Shown in pieces: positions 63,201-64,000 of a stretch of DNA of 64,000 nucleotides (position 1 is the first letter of the stretch; every line of letters begins with the position of its first letter). The notes under the pieces were generated by a model. That model was not told the origin of the DNA, ran no database searches, and saw only the letters and a list, made by a program, of their open reading frames with translations. Made by a program: the position numbers and the translations under genes. The stretch spans positions 12,874,501 to 12,938,500 of the forward strand of contig CM066916.1 in assembly GCA_033964015.1 (NCBI GenBank). The letters are read 5' to 3'. The stretch comes from Scolanthus callimorphus. Taxonomy: Eukaryota > Cnidaria > Anthozoa > Actiniaria > Edwardsiidae.

Positions 63201-63768
63201 ATTGTCGTCACCTTGTTCATCATGACTCATGCCCAGATTGTGTCCCATTTCGTGCGCAAACGTAGCGGCCGTAGCAGCAGCATTCTCGGCATGATCCTAC
63301 AACAGGAAACACAATAGACACATTTGCGTTTAACACGGCCACAATACTGTTTCAGAAGCATCCTCGCGCGCTTTCATGACCTTATGTACATGGACAAAAT
63401 GTGTCTCATGCCTTACAGCTAATTCAGACAATTTGGCTCTTACGCCTTTCTGATCCGCCAGTCAAACTGTATGAACCAATCAGGTCTTTGCCCTGCCTTT
63501 CGCCTGGTGCAGTCGACTGGCTTCCTTCGTGACGAAAACAGACAAACGTCTCGAGGGAAACCATTCGACTGTACTAAGGCAAGAACGTGTCATTGGCGGA
63601 ACAGAAAAAAACTTCCACAGAACGAGACAACAAATCTGTAGCTGAAAAAGGGCGATAAAAGTTCAAACTTGGGTTTTGGGACTCACCTGTACAACTCCAG
63701 CCGAGCGTCTCGTACACATGGCCATCACGTGTGCTTTGCCGACAGTCGCTCCCTCAAAGTCCTTGTGT
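47483..63768 (-). CDS. ADAM metalloprotease-disintegrin, membrane-anchored (5' part beyond window)
   Basis: Cell-surface zinc protease that sheds membrane proteins and has adhesion domains. Fifteen minus-strand exons: 63768-63687, 63296-63212, 62219-62157, 59372-59284, 58474-58308, 56783-56704, 56260-56198, 53263-53200, 52589-52484, 51615-51493, 51180-51099, 50538-50455, 49539-49434, 48564-48402 and 48265-47483. Phases agree across all introns once a few missing bases are allowed for. Domain order: reprolysin catalytic domain (HEMGHNLGMSHD, Met-turn GCIM), disintegrin (GEECDC, ECDLPEFC), cysteine-rich, EGF-like, one transmembrane helix, and a long Pro-rich tail. About 715 residues are in the window. 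The tail and intact HExxH suggest an ADAM9/12/15/19/33-like member, but the subfamily is not settled, so no symbol is given. The signal peptide, prodomain and first protease exons lie off the right edge. Confidence 0.92.
48402..48564 (-). CDS. ADAM transmembrane exon
   Basis: After LTRGGSSN comes VAVIVALVFFVLLIIVLVVV and then GFIKRD: a single hydrophobic helix of about 22 residues with a basic inner flank (KRDFLKAKWQEMKQEKRKR). That gives type I orientation. 163 nt, phases 1 and 2, fitting both neighbours. Confidence 0.92.
48805..48941. repeat. Hairpin MITE upstream of the ADAM TM exon
   Basis: 'agatatgagttttattttct' is inverted as 'gaaaataaaactcatatct', with outer arms 'attacaaggtggc'/'gccaccgtgtaat'. 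It lies in the intron between EGF and TM exons. Confidence 0.8.
49434..50538 (-). CDS. ADAM EGF-like exons (50538-50455 and 49539-49434)
   Basis: Exon 12 begins MCYNRRCRNATAVAAAQPQC, matching the end of the ADAM cysteine-rich domain ('C-N-+-C'), and opens the EGF repeat with HSNCNNKG. Exon 13 continues ICNDVGGCFCNRCWTGKDCS. Together the spacing C-x3-C-x5-C-x5-C-x-C-x8-C fits a membrane-proximal EGF module with one extra Cys. Exon 13 then gives a short stalk (SCPTHHSQFPGD). Confidence 0.88.
49595..49860. repeat. Non-autonomous DNA element-like repeat
   Basis: Dense 'gaaaacg' motifs in both orientations, with 'gtcaacactactccgttttc' at one side and 'ctagtgtggacgggtgaaaa' at the other, give partial inverted ends. 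Similar 'gtgtggacgg' ends occur on MITEs in many animals. No coding role. Confidence 0.5.
49993..50047. repeat. Near-perfect hairpin in ADAM intron
   Basis: 'tatacgtttaatgttgtggt' and its complement 'accacaacattaaacgtata', separated by 'gggcaacagttgtcc'. A wider pair ('agcgctgttcact'/'agtgaatagcgct') extends to about 50195. Confidence 0.9.
51099..53263 (-). CDS. ADAM cysteine-rich domain exons (53263-53200, 52589-52484, 51615-51493, 51180-51099)
   Basis: Exon 8: GYCFQGVCPTLDSQCQTLWG, matching 'GYCYNGxC...QC--LWG' of ADAMs. Exon 9: VTSGPRRCYTINVKGTNHGC, then CEKLPNGTFLACKAQ. Exon 10: DIYCGMLHCTNVKRHLPIIG, then YTYIWPTEDGGQVKCK. Exon 11: VILDVGNGIWNDGGMTKDGI and KCGDGK, the 'D-G-V-DGTKCGDGK' block that precedes the EGF module. 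Introns are phase 1, 2, 2 and 0, all consistent. No frame error in these four exons. Confidence 0.92.
53377..54462. repeat. 50-bp minisatellite, about 20 copies, in ADAM intron
   Basis: Unit 'cgtcactgagtgtcacgcta', then 'gcagcactgagtacgaagag', then 'cttgcaagca'. Most copies are 50 bp; some are shorter because the 'gtgtcacgctagcag' part is missing. Two variant types alternate, one with 'gaagagcttgcaagca' and one with 'ggagatcttgcaagta'. That gives a higher-order pattern of several units. Confidence 0.95.
54999..55693. mobile_element. Fold-back element of about 0.7 kb in ADAM intron
   Basis: Begins 'taaggttactgagaacctt' and ends 'ttctcagtaacctta'. The two halves are inverted copies over most of their length, for example 'cctatatatcgttggaaagc' against 'gctttccaacgatatatagg'. 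The centre is near 55346. No coding frame. Confidence 0.88.
55835..56160. other. ADAM intron sequence, no gene
   Basis: Contains a short GC-rich tandem 'ggtcgcggtcgcggtcgc' (about 55923-55940). Otherwise unremarkable. Confidence 0.4.
56198..56260 (-). CDS. Probable ADAM exon 7 (end of disintegrin), two conserved Cys missing
   Basis: 63 nt, phase 0 at both ends as the neighbours require, with acceptor 'gactttcaag' and donor 'ctaaag|gtggcc'. It reads WSVPAAFYVCNKPAWPHEQL and K. The family pattern here is C-P-x-x-x-Y-x-x-x-G-x-x-C. P, A, Y and the spacing fit, but Val and Trp stand where the two Cys belong. A true divergence, base errors, or the wrong segment are all possible; no better candidate was found between 53.3 and 56.7 kb. 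Confidence 0.45.
56588..56633. repeat. 9-bp microsatellite-like tandem
   Basis: About five copies of 'cagtcacgt'/'cggtcacgt', ending 'cagtcagtcgg'. Lies within ADAM intron 6. Confidence 0.85.
56704..56783 (-). CDS. ADAM exon 6: disintegrin loop
   Basis: Reads LKSAGTQCREKVTE, then, after one missing base, DLPEFCDGKSGL. The joined motif is the disintegrin loop CREKVTECDLPEFC, whose ECD tip replaces the RGD of some snake-venom relatives; ECD is usual in ADAMs that bind integrins. The missing T lies near 56740-56743 (plus strand) and is not in a homopolymer. Length plus one is 81 nt, phase 0/0. Confidence 0.85.
57516..57830. repeat. Direct duplication, two copies of about 130-150 bp
   Basis: 'ggctaagagtattttcgaca' then 'ctcatataatgaaatccgct' occurs at about 57523 and 57668, each followed by 'aacgaaaaaggtgtgccgta'. 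In an ADAM intron. Confidence 0.85.
57962..58290. repeat. Dispersed repeat with inverted halves; relatives at 36718-36960 and 17890-17975
   Basis: 'cagccgatggaaatggatgc' (about 57981) faces its inverted copy 'gcatccatttccatcggctg' (about 58108). The right part up to 'ctgacacaggctcttt' matches 36718-36960 in COMMD9 intron 1. A shorter match lies beside the THAP relic. A dispersed MITE-like family. Confidence 0.7.
58308..58474 (-). CDS. ADAM exon 5: start of disintegrin domain, three frame breaks
   Basis: In successive frames: YYKDAVCGNGFKEK, then GEECDC, then AEECKKYSDNCCNSTTCKM, then TGTECDTGPCCSKCK. These are the consecutive conserved blocks of an ADAM disintegrin domain, so the order proves one exon. 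Bases are missing at 58432-58433 (one G on the coding strand), 58414-58415 (one G) and about 58352-58356 (two bases). Adding four bases gives 57 codons, phase 0/0, matching both neighbours and the usual Cys spacing. Confidence 0.88.
59284..59372 (-). CDS. ADAM exon 4: end of catalytic domain
   Basis: Reads ASTWSSCSAEAFDAFLEKGF then DQCLFNVPGR, matching 'FSSCS---F---L--G---CLFN-P' of ADAMs. 89 nt, phase 1 to 0, acceptor 'cgtgccag', donor 'agg|gtaagt'. Confidence 0.92.
59440..60500. other. ADAM intron, no gene recognised
   Basis: AT-rich with no coding signal. A short inverted pair ('gttgaacgacca'...'tcgttcgactatc') flanks about 59512-59795. Confidence 0.35.
60531..60800. repeat. 25-bp tandem array, forward arm
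   Basis: About ten copies of 'cgatgccttttcgcggtgcg' plus 'ttttg', with small length variants. Because 25 is not a multiple of three and the unit has no stop, several frames are open, which explains the ORFs seen here. In ADAM intron 3, about 620 bp from an inverted copy. Confidence 0.92.
61070..61128 (-). other. Two histone-type 3' stem-loop motifs in a direct repeat
   Basis: On the minus strand, 'ggctcttttaagagcc' occurs twice, about 40 bp apart: a 6-bp stem GGCTCT/AGAGCC with loop TTTA. This is the consensus shape of replication-dependent histone mRNA 3' ends. Each is preceded by 'tacttaataaaac'. No histone-coding sequence lies within reach, so these may be chance or a repeat. Confidence 0.4.
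61420..61668. repeat. 25-bp tandem array, reverse arm
   Basis: About nine copies of 'ggcatcgcaaaacgcaccgc' plus 'gaaaa', the reverse complement of the 60531-60800 unit. It ends in a small hairpin 'aaaacgcaccg-ctcg-cggtgcgtttt' near 61650-61672. Confidence 0.92.
62157..62219 (-). CDS. ADAM exon 3: Met-turn
   Basis: Reads VNGCKCKDSVANKGCIMSGV and A. The 'GCIM' is the Met-turn of reprolysin/ADAM proteases, which supports the zinc site. 63 nt, phase 1/1, acceptor 'tttctaacag', donor 'gcag|gtaatt'. Confidence 0.93.
62230..63200. other. ADAM intron, no gene recognised
   Basis: The 89-codon frame at 62864-63133 has no family features. A short inverted pair ('tacatgtaga'/'tacatgtaca') is near 62600-62630. 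Confidence 0.35.
63212..63296 (-). CDS. ADAM exon 2: zinc-binding active site
   Basis: Reads DHAENAAATAATFAHEMGHN then LGMSHDEQ. HExxHxxGxxHD is complete: three zinc-binding His and the catalytic Glu. The protease should therefore be active, unlike the many ADAMs that lost the Glu. 85 nt, phase 0 to 1. Confidence 0.96.
63687..63768 (-). CDS. ADAM exon 1 of window: catalytic domain
   Basis: Reads HKDFEGATVGKAHVMAMCTR then RSAGVVQ, matching 'F-G-TVG-A----MC----S-G-V' before the active-site helix. 82 nt, donor 'cag|gtgagt'. Earlier exons lie to the right of 63768, beyond the window. Confidence 0.9.
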
Positions 63769-64000
63769 CTGTCATTTCCAACCAAACAACCAAATAAACA
63801 GACAAATAAAAAATCAATTATCAATCTATGCCAAGGAAAGGCATCATGAAAAGTAAAGAGGGAGGCAGGTCACAGGTGGCAGTTGCCCCCCAGCCAAGTA
63901 AAACGTTTAGTGTCAACATGTGGGGTAAAACCTGTTTGCCCTCCCCCCAGGCATAAACAAGAATGACCAAGACGAACAATTCTAGCTACAGCCTTATTGC

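Overview
This is animal nuclear DNA, most likely from a cnidarian and probably an anthozoan such as a coral. The species call is inference. Genes have many small exons with GT-AG introns. The recognisable proteins are metazoan (COMMD9, IDI1, a membrane-anchored ADAM protease, a BEN-domain protein). The DNA between them is packed with fold-back MITEs, LINE tails, a tRNA-derived SINE, THAP/DDE and YqaJ/SWIM transposon remnants. No bacterial-type operon, CRISPR array or rRNA is present.

Layout. 1-10.4 kb: a mosaic of duplicated LINE 3' ends and three degenerate copies of a CbbX/SpoVK-like AAA ATPase gene. 5.9-7.6 kb: isolated exon candidates, one with a zinc-ribbon C-terminus. 12.06-13.97 kb (+): a BEN-domain gene. 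14.2-28.4 kb: tandem repeats, YqaJ/SWIM and THAP-DDE transposon relics, a TTAA-flanked MITE, a 1.5 kb segment with inverted ends and a coiled-coil ORF, LINE debris, unassigned exons and a SINE. 28.4-34.3 kb: mostly MITEs and duplications. 34.31-42.05 kb: IDI1 (-) and COMMD9 (+) lie head to head, 307 bp between start codons. COMMD9 is complete in eight exons, and its introns hold several G/C-rich MITEs. 42-47.4 kb: repeats and an unassigned ORF. 47.48-63.77 kb (-): fifteen exons of an ADAM protease, from the catalytic domain to the stop codon; the signal peptide, prodomain and early protease exons lie beyond the right edge. Its introns hold a 50-bp minisatellite, a 0.7 kb fold-back repeat and two inverted arrays of a 25-bp repeat.

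Reading notes. IDI1, ADAM, BEN and the transposase all need bases added back to keep a conserved reading frame, and none needs a base removed. Most sites are single bases lost in homopolymers. This looks more like shortened homopolymers in a long-read assembly than gene death, so IDI1, BEN and ADAM should not be called pseudogenes on these breaks alone. The genes do not form one pathway: IDI1 acts in isoprenoid synthesis, COMMD9 in endosomal protein sorting, ADAM in cell-surface proteolysis and adhesion. I found no convincing wholly new system; the best leads are the inverted 25-bp arrays, the inverted-end element at 20.3-21.8 kb and the BEN gene.
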